DNA of 64,000 nt from CAWDCV01 sp963728125 (GTDB lineage: Bacteria; Actinomycetota; Actinomycetes; CAWDCV01), in NCBI GenBank assembly GCA_963728125.1, contig CAVSIZ010000005.1, positions 62,001 through 126,000 on the forward strand. Reading direction: 5' to 3'. The notes beneath the pieces are model-generated. The model did not search any database. It worked only from the letters and a program-made list of their open reading frames with translations, and was not told where the DNA came from. Positions 16,296 to 23,288 of the stretch are shown here, piece after piece (position 1 is the first letter of the stretch; the number at the start of each line of letters is the position of its first letter). A program made the position numbers and the translations under genes.

Positions 16296-17861
16296 TCATT
16301 TGTATGACGGCATGTCCGCGGCGGCAACGTCGAGATCGGCGAGGATCTTGCGAGCGGCGTTGACACCCGCAGCACCGATGACCGATCCCGCGGGATGACA
16401 GCCGGCGCTGCCGGCGTACAGGCCATCGATCCCCGTGGCGTAGGGCATGCGATCGGCGAAGGCGATGGTGTTGTCCACGTGATGGATGTGACCGTAAGAG
16501 ATGCCGAAGTGCTGCTCGATGCCCGGCGGAGACAGCGCGAAGCTGTCCGCGACGAGGTCGCTAGTGCCCGGCGCGAAGCGATCGCACTGACCGAGCAGGC
16601 GGGTGACGTACCCGGGCAGCAGGTCGTCCCACGAGCCCTCCGCAGGTTCGTACGGGACGGACTGCACGAATAGCGCCGAGGAATGGTGGCCGTCGTCGTC
16701 GCGCAGCGACGGGTCGACGGTCGTGTGGAGGTACCACTCGATGGTCGGCTCGTCGGGCAGCCGGCCCGCCTCGACGTCAGCCCACATCTCGCGTACTGCC
16801 GTGAGCGGTTGATCCTGCGGCAGTAGATGCACCGTGGCGCCATGCGGGGACGGCGCGTCCTCGGGGAGGCAGCTAAATCGCGGCAGATCGGTCAGGGCAA
16901 GGTTCACCTTGAGGGTCGTACCAGGACGGCGCATGCCGTCCACCCTTTGTTGGAGCGGCGGCGGAAAGCCGGCCCCGTTGTCGGCAGCGGCGAGCGCAGC
17001 CAGCCGGAATGGGTCGCAAGCTCCGAGGACAACCCGGGACCGGAGGTGCGTGCCGTCGTCGAGGTACACACCCGTGACAGCGCCCGGAGCGTGGTCCAGG
17101 GCGACAACCCTGCTCGCGGTCTGGATCGTCACACCGGCGGCGCGGGCTGCATCCGCAAAGCAGCCCGAGACGGTGCCCATGCCGCCGCGGACGATCATCC
17201 ACGTGCCATCGGCGCCGGGGAGCCGGCACATGTTGTGCGCCAGGAAGTTGTGGCCGCTGCCAGGGGTGTCCGGTCCTGCCGTCAGTCCGGACATGCCGTC
17301 GGTCACGACGTACATCGCGACCAGCAGCTCGGACTCGAAGTCGAACCGATCGAGATACTCCGCGACGCTGCCCCGACACAGCGCGACGAAGGTGTCCCTG
17401 AGCTGCGGACGGATGAATCGTTCGGCCGTCTCCTCGAGTGGCAGCGGGTCTTGCAGCCACGCCGGCGCGATGTCGTCGCGCAGCATCGCCAGCTCGTGCT
17501 GCAGCGCAGCATCGGCCTTGATGTCGCGTTCGGTGAGAAGGTCCGTCGTCGTCGCGTGCGTGCCGTACCTGAGATAGGAGCCGTGGCGCGTGGTTGGCAG
17601 GAAGTAGTGGGGATCGCGTCGTAGCAAGGGCAACTCAACATCCATGATGCGCAAGACCTCTGGCGGCATTAGGCCGAGCAGGTACGACCCCGTCGACTGC
17701 TGCAGCGTTGGCACGCGCGGAAACGGCCGTTCCGTCTTGGCGGCACCGCCGATGGTGTCGCGTTCCTCGACGACGGCAACGTCCAGCCCGGCTCGCCCCA
17801 GCAACGTTGCCGCGACGAGTCCGTTGTGACCTGCTCCGATCACGACGACGTCGTGCTGCAT
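16296..17861 (-). CDS. CrtI/PYROXD2-like FAD-dependent oxidoreductase
   Basis: This 521-residue flavoprotein opens with the FAD-binding fold VVVIGAGHNGLVAATLLGRA (GxGxxG at residues 9-14) and ends with the second FAD contact GIDGLYAGSAGCHPAGSVIG, the layout of phytoene desaturases and the PYROXD2-like group. The surroundings lack carotenoid genes such as crtB or crtE, so a role in carotenoid synthesis is not supported; the PYROXD2-like branch, of poorly defined function, is more likely. The ATG at 17861 has GGAGG seven bases upstream. The gene is divergent from the thioesterase gene with 50 bp between the starts. Confidence 0.85.
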   Translation of the reverse strand: MQHDVVVIGAGHNGLVAATLLGRAGLDVAVVEERDTIGGAAKTERPFPRVPTLQQSTGSYLLGLMPPEVLRIMDVELPLLRRDPHYFLPTTRHGSYLRYGTHATTTDLLTERDIKADAALQHELAMLRDDIAPAWLQDPLPLEETAERFIRPQLRDTFVALCRGSVAEYLDRFDFESELLVAMYVVTDGMSGLTAGPDTPGSGHNFLAHNMCRLPGADGTWMIVRGGMGTVSGCFADAARAAGVTIQTASRVVALDHAPGAVTGVYLDDGTHLRSRVVLGACDPFRLAALAAADNGAGFPPPLQQRVDGMRRPGTTLKVNLALTDLPRFSCLPEDAPSPHGATVHLLPQDQPLTAVREMWADVEAGRLPDEPTIEWYLHTTVDPSLRDDDGHHSSALFVQSVPYEPAEGSWDDLLPGYVTRLLGQCDRFAPGTSDLVADSFALSPPGIEQHFGISYGHIHHVDNTIAFADRMPYATGIDGLYAGSAGCHPAGSVIGAAGVNAARKILADLDVAAADMPSYK

Positions 17862-17911
17862 GGCAACACCTCCGAGGAACTCGAGGCCACCGTACGTGGG
17901 ACGATCGCCCG

Positions 17912-18748
17912 ATGCCGCCGTCCGAATCGGAAGCGTCGATCGACGCCCTGATCGATCTTCTCGATCTCGAGGTCATCGACGTCGACCTCTACCGGGGGCG
18001 GTCTCCCGACACCGCTCATCAACGCGTCTTCGGCGGTCAGGTCGCTGCGCAAGCATTGGTCGCTGCTGGGCGAACGGTGGTGTCGGACCGCCCGGTGCAC
18101 TCGCTGCATGCGTACTTCCTGCGCCCCGGGGACCCCTCGACACCAATCGTTTACCGCGTTGACAGCAGCCGCGACGGAAGGTCGTTCACGACCCGCCGTG
18201 TCGTTGCAACGCAGCGCGGCGAGCAGATCTTCGTCATGTCCGCGTCCTTCCAGGTCGTCGAGGTTGGGCTTGACCACCAGGTGTCGATGCCATCCGTGCC
18301 GAATCCAGAGTCGTTGCCGACCGTTCGCGAGCGAATCCAGGCGGCCGGCGGGCGCTGGCGAGAGCGGTGGTCGGAATTCGAGTCCATCGATCTGCGACAT
18401 GTCGATGATGACGACCCGTTTGGCAGCCGGGTGTGGTTTCGCGCGGTGGCACCGCTGCCGAACGATCCGCTGCTGCAGGTCTGCGTGCTCGCCTATGCCA
18501 GCGATCTCACGCTGCTGCTTGCAGCACTCGGTCCGCACGACGTCCCGCCGGAGCAGCTGCAACTGGCGTCGCTGGATCACGCCCTGTGGTTCCACCGACC
18601 GTTCCGTGCCGACGAGTGGTTGCTGTACGACCAGGTCACGCCGTCCGCGTCAGGCGCGAGAGGCTTCGCCACCGGACGGATCTTCAGCATCGGCGGGCGG
18701 CTGGTGGCGTCGGCGGTGCAAGAAGGTCTAATCCGCCCGCGCCGCTGA
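17912..18748 (+). CDS. tesB: acyl-CoA thioesterase II
   Basis: This 278-residue protein is a double-hotdog thioesterase of the TesB family, which hydrolyses medium- and long-chain acyl-CoA. The N-terminal hotdog has VFGGQVAAQALVAAGRTV and HSLHAYFLRPGDPSTPIVY; the C-terminal one has SLDHALWFHRPFRADEWLLY and GRIFSIGGRLVASAVQEGL, all standard TesB phrases. The ATG at 17912 is the first reasonable start, just before the family alignment begins; an open frame upstream of it lies within the promoter region of the divergent gene. The length matches the family. A strong hairpin terminator follows 21 bp after the stop. Confidence 0.92.
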   Translation: MPPSESEASIDALIDLLDLEVIDVDLYRGRSPDTAHQRVFGGQVAAQALVAAGRTVVSDRPVHSLHAYFLRPGDPSTPIVYRVDSSRDGRSFTTRRVVATQRGEQIFVMSASFQVVEVGLDHQVSMPSVPNPESLPTVRERIQAAGGRWRERWSEFESIDLRHVDDDDPFGSRVWFRAVAPLPNDPLLQVCVLAYASDLTLLLAALGPHDVPPEQLQLASLDHALWFHRPFRADEWLLYDQVTPSASGARGFATGRIFSIGGRLVASAVQEGLIRPRR

Positions 18749-18769
18749 TCCTCCTCGCTCCATCTCGAG

Positions 18770-18813
18770 TTGTCCGAACGTGGTGACGCTCCAACGTCAC
18801 CACGGTCGGACAA
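18770..18813. terminator. strong inverted repeat, probable bidirectional terminator
   Basis: Nineteen-base arms at 18770-18788 (TTGTCCGAACGTGGTGACG) and 18795-18813 pair with one mismatch around a six-base loop, CTCCAA. It sits between the convergent tesB and small acidic protein genes. No T-run follows. The outer 11 bases of the left arm recur in the atpD-atpC hairpin at 61728. Confidence 0.75.
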
Positions 18814-18814
18814 G

Positions 18815-19000
18815 TCAGGTGGGGTCCTCCTCGGGCTCGAACGAGGAGAGTTCGCCCTGCCCGATCTCGGCGCCGGTGCCCTCCTCGCCCGACGGGCGCT
18901 CCGCAGACTCGTCGGCGGTATCGGCGTCGGCACCTGCCTCGAGCGTGCCGTCGACCCACCGGTCGTCGGAGTCCCCGGGCGGCATGGCTGGTGTTGTCAT
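18815..19000 (-). CDS. small acidic hypothetical protein
   Basis: This 61-residue protein begins MTTPAMPPGDSDDRWVDGT and is strongly acidic, ending SSFEPEEDPT. It has no membrane segment, cysteine or known motif and is probably disordered. Short acidic proteins with an SSFEPEED-like tail occur in many actinobacteria, without known function. The ATG at 19000 has GAGGAGG eight bases upstream, which decides the start against an in-frame ATG at 19042. The stop lies two bases from the terminator hairpin. Confidence 0.65.
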   Translation of the reverse strand: MTTPAMPPGDSDDRWVDGTLEAGADADTADESAERPSGEEGTGAEIGQGELSSFEPEEDPT

Positions 19001-19056
19001 CGACGTGCCCTCCTCGATCGCATGTGAGCGACTCCGCATCACGACGCAGCCTTCCG

Positions 19057-19062
19057 TATCGT
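19057..19062 (+). promoter_or_regulatory. -10 box TATCGT of a leaderless pta transcript
   Basis: TATCGT ends seven bases before the GTG at 19070, which would place transcription start on that GTG. No Shine-Dalgarno sequence precedes it. This supports translation of the small ORF that overlaps pta. Confidence 0.55.
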
Positions 19063-19069
19063 CACCACC

Positions 19070-19174
19070 GTGACTAGCGGGACAGCGCTGTCGATCCGTG
19101 ACCTGCTGCGCATGCCGACCGGCGAGCTGGATGCGGTCTTCGCGTTGGTGGTCGATGCGGGAGCGGCCGCGTGA
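19070..19174 (+). CDS. 34-residue leaderless ORF translationally coupled to pta
   Basis: The reading frame begins VTSGTALSIRDLLRMPTGEL and ends GAAA. I do not recognise a family. Two sequence features argue that it is translated: a TATCGT box exactly seven bases before its GTG, and a four-base GTGA overlap between its stop and the pta start, with no Shine-Dalgarno sequence for pta itself. Ribosomes finishing this ORF could therefore reinitiate on pta. It may act as a leader peptide rather than a functional protein. Confidence 0.5.
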   Translation: MTSGTALSIRDLLRMPTGELDAVFALVVDAGAAA

Positions 19175-21270
19175 CGCGCACGCTGTACATCGCCGCGCTC
19201 GACCCCAACAGCGGTAAGTCGGTCGTGGCCCTCGGCGTGATGGAACTACTCATCGGCCGCGCCGGTCGCGTCGGCTTCTTTCGGCCGCTCATCCGCGACT
19301 TGTCGACGCCCGACCCGCTCGTTCAGCTCATTTTCGACCGGTACGGCATCGAGGAAGACCCGACGATGTCGTACGGCGTGACCTATGAAGAACTTCGTCG
19401 CGCCACATCCGACGGCGCCATCGACCAACTCATCGGGCGCGTTGTCGAGCGCTTCCGCGTAGTCGAGAAGCACTACGACGCCATGGTCTGCGTCGGAAGT
19501 GATTTCGGCGACGTCACGGCGGCGACGGAATTCGCGCTGAACCTCCGTCTCGCTGACAACCTTGGTGCCGCGGTGCTGGCTGTCGTGAGCGGTGAACGCA
19601 AGACGCCGAGCGATGTCATCGCAGCGATCCAGGTAGCAGAGGACAGCCTGGTCTCCGCGGGGAACGCCGTCGTCGCCGTGCTCGCCAACCGCGTGAGTGA
19701 GGGAGATGTCGACGAGATCCGTGCTGCGCTGAGGGAGCGCACAACGCTGCCCGCGTACGTCGTGCCGTTCGATCCGGTGCTGGTCGAGCCCACCGTTCGC
19801 GACATTGCCGAGGCCCTCGGCGCGCGCCTGTTGTTCGGCGACGAGAGCGCGCTCGAGCGAGACGTCCACGGCTCCATCGTCGGAGCCGCAACCTTGCCCA
19901 CGGTGCTCGGCTTCCTCCGCGATGGTGTCCTCGTCATCGTGCCCGGTGACCGCGACGACATCGTTCTTGGCGCACTTGCAACGTCGGCTTCGGCCGCCGC
20001 CCCTGTCGTGAGCGCCTTGCTGCTCACAGCGGGCCTGCAACCGGACCCGCGTATTAAGAGGGTCGTCGAGCGCCTCGCACCGCAGACGCCGGTTCTGAGC
20101 GTCGACGCCGACACGTTCTCGACCGCACAGGCGGTTGGTCGCATCTCCGGCCGCGTGCTGTCCGGCGGCACGCGCAAGGTCGAGGCAGCGCTGGCGGGGT
20201 TCGAGAGCAGCGTTGACGTCGACGAGCTCATGCGCCGCATCGAGCTGACGCGTCCAACCCGCGTGACGCCGCTGATGTTCGAGTACGACCTGGTCGAGCG
20301 CGCGCGGAGCGACAGTCGGCGCATCGTTCTCCCTGAAGGAAGCGATGACCGCGTCCTGCGCGCCGCTGACATCATTCGTCGGCGCGGCGTCGCGACCATC
20401 ACACTCCTCGGAGCGCTCGCCTCGATTCGTGAGCGCGAAGCAGCGCTCGGACTAGACCTGGCTGGCGTCGACATCATCGATCCCCTGGCTCCCGAGAGCT
20501 CGGACCTACGCGAACGTCTCGCGGAGAGCTACGCCGCCGCGCGCGCCCACAAGGGCGTGACTCTGACCGTGGCGCGCGACGTCGTCACGGACGTCAGCTA
20601 CTTCGGCACGCTGATGGTGCATGAGGGACTCGCCGACGGCATGGTGTCCGGCGCTGCGCACACGACGGCGCACACCATCCGTCCATCGCTCGAGGTCATT
20701 CGCACCGTCCCCGGCGTGCGTACCGTGTCCAGCGTCTTCTTCATGTGCCTGGCCGACCGCGTGCTCGTCTACGGCGACTGCGCGATCGTTCCTGACCCGG
20801 ATGCCGAGCAGCTCGCCGACATCGCGGTGAGCAGCGCGTCGACGGCGAAACAGTTCGGGGTCGAGCCACTCGTGGCGATGCTCTCGTACTCCACCGGCGA
20901 ATCCGGTTCGGGAGCGGACGTGGAGAAAGTTCGTGAGGCGCGCCGACTGGTCCATGAGCGGCGGCCCGATCTTGCTGTCGAAGGACCGATCCAGTACGAC
21001 GCCGCCGTCGATGCCAGCGTCGGCCAGGTCAAGCTGCCGGGTAGTGAGGTCGCTGGGCGGGCGACCGTCTTCGTCTTCCCAGATCTCAACACCGGTAACA
21101 ACACCTACAAAGCGGTGCAGCGCTCTGCGGGTGCTGTCGCTGTCGGGCCGGTGCTGCAAGGCCTGCGCCGTCCCGTCAACGACCTCAGTCGAGGATGCAC
21201 CGTTCCCGACATCGTCAACACCGTCGCGATCACGGCGATTCAGGCGCAGGTAGCCCCGAGCCCATCCTGA
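19171..21270 (+). CDS. pta: phosphate acetyltransferase, long form
   Basis: This 699-residue enzyme converts acetyl-CoA and phosphate to acetyl phosphate. Domain order: an N-terminal P-loop-like domain (TLYIAALDPNSGKSVVALGV, about 1-200), a DRTGG regulatory domain (about 210-330) and the catalytic PTA/PTB domain (about 370-690). The latter holds IVLPEGSDDRVLRAADIIRR, GMVSGAAHTTAHTIRPSLEV and FPDLNTGNNTYKAVQR. The length equals that of the long bacterial class (about 700). The GTG start at 19171 overlaps the stop of the preceding small ORF. An acetate kinase gene, often found downstream, is not in this window; the next gene is convergent. Confidence 0.95.
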   Translation: MTRTLYIAALDPNSGKSVVALGVMELLIGRAGRVGFFRPLIRDLSTPDPLVQLIFDRYGIEEDPTMSYGVTYEELRRATSDGAIDQLIGRVVERFRVVEKHYDAMVCVGSDFGDVTAATEFALNLRLADNLGAAVLAVVSGERKTPSDVIAAIQVAEDSLVSAGNAVVAVLANRVSEGDVDEIRAALRERTTLPAYVVPFDPVLVEPTVRDIAEALGARLLFGDESALERDVHGSIVGAATLPTVLGFLRDGVLVIVPGDRDDIVLGALATSASAAAPVVSALLLTAGLQPDPRIKRVVERLAPQTPVLSVDADTFSTAQAVGRISGRVLSGGTRKVEAALAGFESSVDVDELMRRIELTRPTRVTPLMFEYDLVERARSDSRRIVLPEGSDDRVLRAADIIRRRGVATITLLGALASIREREAALGLDLAGVDIIDPLAPESSDLRERLAESYAAARAHKGVTLTVARDVVTDVSYFGTLMVHEGLADGMVSGAAHTTAHTIRPSLEVIRTVPGVRTVSSVFFMCLADRVLVYGDCAIVPDPDAEQLADIAVSSASTAKQFGVEPLVAMLSYSTGESGSGADVEKVREARRLVHERRPDLAVEGPIQYDAAVDASVGQVKLPGSEVAGRATVFVFPDLNTGNNTYKAVQRSAGAVAVGPVLQGLRRPVNDLSRGCTVPDIVNTVAITAIQAQVAPSPS

Positions 21271-21274
21271 ATCG

Positions 21275-21751
21275 TCACTCTTCCGGCTCGCGCTCCTTGC
21301 GGCGGAGGATCCAGACCGCCGCCGCCAGCACGAGGGTGAGTCCGCCGAGGACGCCGATCTGGGCCAGCGCACGGGCAAACTCTGGTCCCTTGTCCAGCAG
21401 CTCGGCTGCTTTGAGGGACAGGAACAGGATCTCCTTGATCGACGCGATGATGCCGACGAGGAGAAACGGCTCGGCGATGATCGTTCGCTCGATGATGACA
21501 GTGCGGACGGCGTAGAGCAGCTCGGCGAAGATGAAGACGAGCAGGATCGTGTCGAGCATCTGGGTCATCGCGCCCACGACATCGTCAGAGAGACCGGTGA
21601 TGCCGATGCGGGCTGCTTCGACCAGGAGGACGACACCTCCGGCGACCAGGAGCACAGCGATGCCGATGTTGATGGCGTCTTCGGCCCAGTGCAGCACCTG
21701 GCCGCCGAACCGCAGCTCCTGGGTCCCCTTACTGTCCTCGCCGTTGCTCAC
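21275..21751 (-). CDS. PsiE-family membrane protein
   Basis: This 158-residue protein has four hydrophobic segments (INIGIAVLLVAGGVVLLVEA, MLDTILLVFIFAELLYAV, EPFLLVGIIASIKEILFL, IGVLGGLTLVLAAAVWIL) and the conserved stretch VRTVIIERTIIAEPFLLVGI of the phosphate-starvation-inducible PsiE family. The biochemical role of PsiE is unknown. The GTG start at 21751 has no Shine-Dalgarno sequence, but TAGCCT at 21759-21764 on the minus strand ends seven bases upstream, so a leaderless mRNA is likely. It converges on pta with four bases between the stops and diverges from the next gene. Confidence 0.8.
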   Translation of the reverse strand: MSNGEDSKGTQELRFGGQVLHWAEDAINIGIAVLLVAGGVVLLVEAARIGITGLSDDVVGAMTQMLDTILLVFIFAELLYAVRTVIIERTIIAEPFLLVGIIASIKEILFLSLKAAELLDKGPEFARALAQIGVLGGLTLVLAAAVWILRRKEREPEE

Positions 21752-21758
21752 GGCGCGC

Positions 21759-21764
21759 AGGCTA
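21759..21764 (-). promoter_or_regulatory. -10 box TAGCCT of the psiE-like gene
   Basis: On the minus strand TAGCCT ends seven bases before the GTG start at 21751, the spacing expected for a leaderless transcript. A divergent box, TACGCT at 21795-21800, serves the neighbouring gene. Confidence 0.5.
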
Positions 21765-21794
21765 GCGGTTGCGTCCGCGCGATTCGTACGCCAC

Positions 21795-21800
21795 TACGCT
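21795..21800 (+). promoter_or_regulatory. -10 box TACGCT of the 21.8 kb membrane-protein gene
   Basis: TACGCT ends seven bases before the GTG at 21808 and decides that start for the otherwise unannotated gene. No Shine-Dalgarno sequence is present. Confidence 0.5.
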
Positions 21801-21807
21801 GCCGCCC

Positions 21808-22429
21808 GTGGACGGTGGACGGCTGAGGCCATTCCTCGAGCCGGTCACGGTCGTCGGGACGCTGCTCTCGATCCTTGCGGGCCTGGTCTCCTTCGTCAGC
21901 GGCGACAGCGACGTGGTGCTCGGCGTCGTGGTCGGACTGAGTGTCCAGGCCATCGCGCTGCTGGTGCAGATCATCTTGCGACTGGAGGCGAAACGTCGCC
22001 AGGCTCGGTCGTTCCGGCGCGTTACTGGAAGCAGTCTCCGAGCATCTTGCGCACCACCAGCTTGCAACCCCAAGACCTTGTCTGGCACCGCTCGGATGTC
22101 GGACGCCGCTACTGGGCGATGCAGCTCGATGCCCTCGCCCGCGGCTGGAGATTCAGCGCATCTTCATCTACGACACCTGGACGGCCGATCTGGATTCCTT
22201 GGCGGGCGAGCACAAGTCCGCCGGCGTTCGCGTGAAGCGCATCCTGACCGGAGAGCTACCGAGCGGCCTCGTCGTCGACGTGACCACGTGGGGCAACACG
22301 CACGTGTACGAGCAGCGGGTACGTGTGGAGGGCACGACGACGCTTGACCGCTTCAGCGTCAACGAGGTCGACATCCGGCGGTGCAGTGACCTGTTCCGCC
22401 GGATCGACGACCTCGCGGAGGCTTTCTGA
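21808..22429 (+). pseudogene. two-helix membrane protein of unknown family, three frame changes
   Basis: I do not recognise the family. The N-terminus carries two membrane segments (EPVTVVGTLLSILAGLVSFV and VVLGVVVGLSVQAIALLVQI). Three frame changes follow within 140 bases, near 22015, 22068-22071 and 22143. Joining the coding-like pieces gives RLEAKRRQARSF, then LLEAVSEHLAHHQLAT, then QDLVWHRSDVGRRYWAMQLD, then LEIQRIFIYDTWTADLDSLA and an uninterrupted C-terminus ending IDDLAEAF. The reconstructed protein has about 206 residues: a membrane anchor and a cytoplasmic domain. Two of the three indels fall in short G or C runs. Either the gene is decaying or this short stretch was badly sequenced. 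The stop is four bases from the convergent coxM-like stop. Confidence 0.65.
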
Positions 22430-22433
22430 ACGC

Positions 22434-23288
22434 TCAGATCCCCGCTGCGTGGGTCAGCGCGCGCCGCGTGAGAACGCGCGCAAGGTGCTGCCGGTAGTCG
22501 GACTGGCCGTTCAGGTCATTCGGCGGCGTTGTCCCGTCGGCAGCCTGATCGGCCGCTGCGCTGATCGCGTCCGCCGATGCGGCCGAGCCGGCCAGCGCCT
22601 CCTCGGCGGCGCGCGCCCGCAGTGGCGTCGTGCCCATGTTCGTCAGCCCGACCCTCGCCTCGGCGATCGCTCCGTTGTCCCGCCGCACCAGGGCAGCGAC
22701 ACCAACGATCGCCCACGCCTGCGCGACCCGATGGAGCTTCTCGTAGTGAGCGCCCCACGCGTTTCCGAGCTTGGGGACCTGGATCGCGACGAGGACGTCT
22801 TGCGGGCCGACGGCGGTCTCCATGTAGTCGAGAAAGAATTCCGAAGCCGGGACAGCACGTCGGCCGCCCGGCCCGGCGATCTCCATGACGCTGTCAAGAG
22901 CGAGCGCGCATGCCGGGAGGTCGCCGGCCGGATCGGCGTGGGCCAGCGTTCCACCGAACGACCCGCGATGCCGCACAGCAGGATCGGCGACCGTCGACGT
23001 CGCCTTCGCGAGCAGCGAGACGTGCTCACGCACCAGTGGATTGGTCAACACTTCGTGCAGCGTTGTCATGGCCCCGATCCGCAGTCCGTCACCTGCATCG
23101 GTGATGCCGCGCATCTCGTCGATCCGGCCGACATCGACCAGTAGGTCCGGATAGGACAGGCGGAGGCGAAGCAGGGGGATGAGCGACTGGCCACCCGCCA
23201 GCACCTTGGCGTCGTCGGAGCTGCCGAGTGCCTGCACCGCTTGATCTACGGTGTCGGCTCGGACGTAATCGCACGAGGCGGGGATCAT
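22434..23288 (-). CDS. CO/xanthine dehydrogenase-type FAD-binding subunit (CoxM-like)
   Basis: This 284-residue protein is the medium, FAD-carrying subunit of a molybdenum hydroxylase. The FAD-binding PCMH-type fold shows AGGQSLIPLLRLRLSYPDLL at about 31-50 and GGTLAHADPAGDLPACALAL further on; the C-terminal CO-dehydrogenase flavoprotein domain covers about residues 175-280. Electrons pass from the Mo site through the 2Fe-2S subunit to this FAD. The ATG at 23288 overlaps the stop of the large-subunit gene as ATGA. It is the last gene of the S-L-M operon. Confidence 0.92.
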   Translation of the reverse strand: MIPASCDYVRADTVDQAVQALGSSDDAKVLAGGQSLIPLLRLRLSYPDLLVDVGRIDEMRGITDAGDGLRIGAMTTLHEVLTNPLVREHVSLLAKATSTVADPAVRHRGSFGGTLAHADPAGDLPACALALDSVMEIAGPGGRRAVPASEFFLDYMETAVGPQDVLVAIQVPKLGNAWGAHYEKLHRVAQAWAIVGVAALVRRDNGAIAEARVGLTNMGTTPLRARAAEEALAGSAASADAISAAADQAADGTTPPNDLNGQSDYRQHLARVLTRRALTHAAGI

